Shown here in pieces: positions 22,252-23,093 of a stretch of 23,093 bases of DNA; position 1 is the stretch's first letter; every line of letters starts with the position of its first letter. The DNA is from TH-plancto1 sp031431195 (GTDB lineage: Bacteria; Planctomycetota; Planctomycetia; Planctomycetales; Planctomycetaceae). The stretch spans positions 1 through 23,093 of the forward strand of contig JANPCU010000112.1 of the NCBI GenBank assembly GCA_031431195.1, in the 5' to 3' direction. Position numbers and translations under genes: made by a program. A model generated the notes under the pieces. It saw nothing but the letters and a program-made list of their open reading frames with translations. It was not told the DNA's origin and did no database searches.

Positions 22252-22791
22252 CTACGCATCGGGTGACTCGTCCGACTCACTCCCCCGCACCGGCTGGCGC
22301 GAGTTCAAATACGACTCCAGCAAGACCTGCGCTGCCAGCATATCCAGCTTCTTCTTCCGCTGCTGACGAGACAGATCCAGCTCAATCAAATGGTCGATCA
22401 CCACAGCTGTGGTGCAGCGTTCATCGTGCATCGCAGTGGGCAGACCGAGTTGGCAGTAGAGCCAGACGGCAAAGCGGCGGCAGTGGGCGGACTTCTGGCT
22501 TTCGAGGCCGTTCATGTGAATCGGCAGTCCGATCACGATGCCTTTGACGACGTATTCCTCGCACCAGTGTTTGATTTGTTTCAGATCCAGAGCGGAGGTG
22601 CGGCGGGTGTAGTTCTCGAGGGGGCTGGAGATCGTTTGCTCCGGCGTGGAGATGGCGAACCCCATCCGCTTGTCGCCGTAGTCGATCCCCAGCAGCCGAC
22701 CATGCGCGGGTGGCTCGGGAAATGTCGCCGCCTCTGGCGTCTCAGCAGCGGGGTTCGGCGGACTCGGGTCTGGCTCGGGGGGGGTAGTCAT
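22252..22791 (-). CDS. ruvX: YqgF/RuvX Holliday-junction resolvase-like protein
   Basis: YqgF is an RNase H-fold nuclease implicated in 16S rRNA 5' maturation and in Holliday-junction cleavage. The core has GIDYGDKRMGFAIS (Asp37 catalytic), VIGLPIHMNG, DERCTT (second acidic site), and LDMLAAQVLLESYL with the third Asp. The 179-aa protein has an extra Pro/Glu-rich N-terminus of about 30 residues and a short acidic tail. ATG 22791 is the first start inside low-complexity sequence; no ribosome site is clear, so the true start could be nearer residue 30. It is convergent with the DUF6807 gene across a hairpin. Confidence 0.9.
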   Translation of the reverse strand: MTTPPEPDPSPPNPAAETPEAATFPEPPAHGRLLGIDYGDKRMGFAISTPEQTISSPLENYTRRTSALDLKQIKHWCEEYVVKGIVIGLPIHMNGLESQKSAHCRRFAVWLYCQLGLPTAMHDERCTTAVVIDHLIELDLSRQQRKKKLDMLAAQVLLESYLNSRQPVRGSESDESPDA

Positions 22792-23093
22792 GTCGGATAG
22801 TGTATCGAAAACATCTGCGAGGAATTGACACCAACACTTTGAAGAATGATTGATCACCGCAGAGAGCGCAGCGCGGCTCTGCCGCAACCGAAAAGGGAAG
22901 CCATCAGCAGTCAGCCAGAAAGCCATTCCACATCGCCCCGACCTCGGCACCCCGATGGGTTCACACATCACAGCCCTGGGTCGCGACCACCGGTCGCGCA
23001 CCCTGGGTCAACACGCCGTGAGGAAACGTACCCTGAAAGGGTTCTACACGTCGCGAGCGGGTGTGCCGCCCCTGCAGGGTGGGGTCTTCGGGG
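22792..23093. other. 302-bp spacer running off the window edge
   Basis: After a short unremarkable stretch (22792-22860) the spacer is filled by a partial copy of the palindromic repeat seen at 8544-8836. Nothing with coding character is visible. Confidence 0.6.
22881..23093. repeat. large palindromic intergenic repeat, copy 2 (cut by edge)
   Basis: It shares in order with copy 1 the block GCCGCAACC, a 21-bp identical segment (22899-22919), a CCCTGGGTCGCGACC...CGCACCCTGGG hairpin (about 22974-23007), ACGTACCCTGAAAGGGTT, and a GCCCCTGCAGGG segment. The right half lies beyond the window. Confidence 0.78.

Noticed and set aside
1..23093. CRISPR arrays, tRNA or rRNA genes, transposases, phage genes
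   Set aside because: No regularly spaced direct repeats of CRISPR size, no cloverleaf with a TTCGAATC-type T-loop, and no recombinase or transposase motifs were seen on either strand.

Overview
The window looks like a chromosomal segment of a planctomycete (order Planctomycetales). The grounds are a formylglycine-type sulfatase with a signal peptide, a DUF6807 (PmoA-type) secreted protein, a secreted double-HExxH metallopeptidase of a type I associate with this phylum, ATP synthase b and c subunits that carry signal-peptide-like extensions, and many short dispersed palindromic repeats between genes. Most genes are GC-rich with weak or absent Shine-Dalgarno sites. No rRNA, tRNA, CRISPR array, transposase or phage gene was seen.

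Left part (1-4340). The 5' half of an F1Fo ATP synthase operon runs leftward: atpZ, an AtpI-position membrane protein, atpB, atpE and atpF. It continues off the left edge, where atpH/A/G/D/C are expected. Upstream on the same strand are trmB (tRNA m7G46 methyltransferase) and a 79-residue pilin-like membrane peptide, separated by repeat-rich spacer with a strong hairpin.

Centre-left (4659-8462). Three rightward genes encode membrane proteins: a 605-aa multi-pass protein, a 288-aa protein with one membrane segment at each end, and a UbiA-family prenyltransferase. The first two are unrecognised and may work together.

Centre (8463-13978). A 525-bp spacer holds a large symmetric palindromic repeat. 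It is followed by leftward genes for a secreted sulfatase, a short PspA/IM30-like coiled-coil protein, an AroE-like dehydrogenase with an altered shikimate-binding motif, and a secreted protein that fuses two different HExxH zinc-peptidase modules.

Centre-right (13979-16776). A Fic-family AMP-transferase-like gene with a C-terminal winged helix sits in a compositionally distinct, AT-richer patch. Four ATTGCAAT-type palindromes spaced 21/20/21 bp lie upstream of it and look like an operator array. The tRNA thiolase gene mnmA follows on the opposite strand.

Right part (16777-23093). A STAS-domain protein has a recognisable promoter with a 16-bp perfect palindrome at the predicted start of transcription. 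Next come a class-C beta-lactamase-like serine hydrolase, a convergent DUF695-like gene across a perfect palindromic terminator, a secreted alpha/beta-hydrolase esterase, a secreted DUF6807 protein that seems to carry an SH3-like domain inserted into its fold, and the YqgF/RuvX resolvase-like gene. The window ends in a second copy of the large palindromic intergenic repeat.

The best candidates for something new are the Fic gene with its phased operator array, the SH3-in-DUF6807 domain insertion, the two-headed metallopeptidase, and the repeat families that punctuate nearly every spacer.
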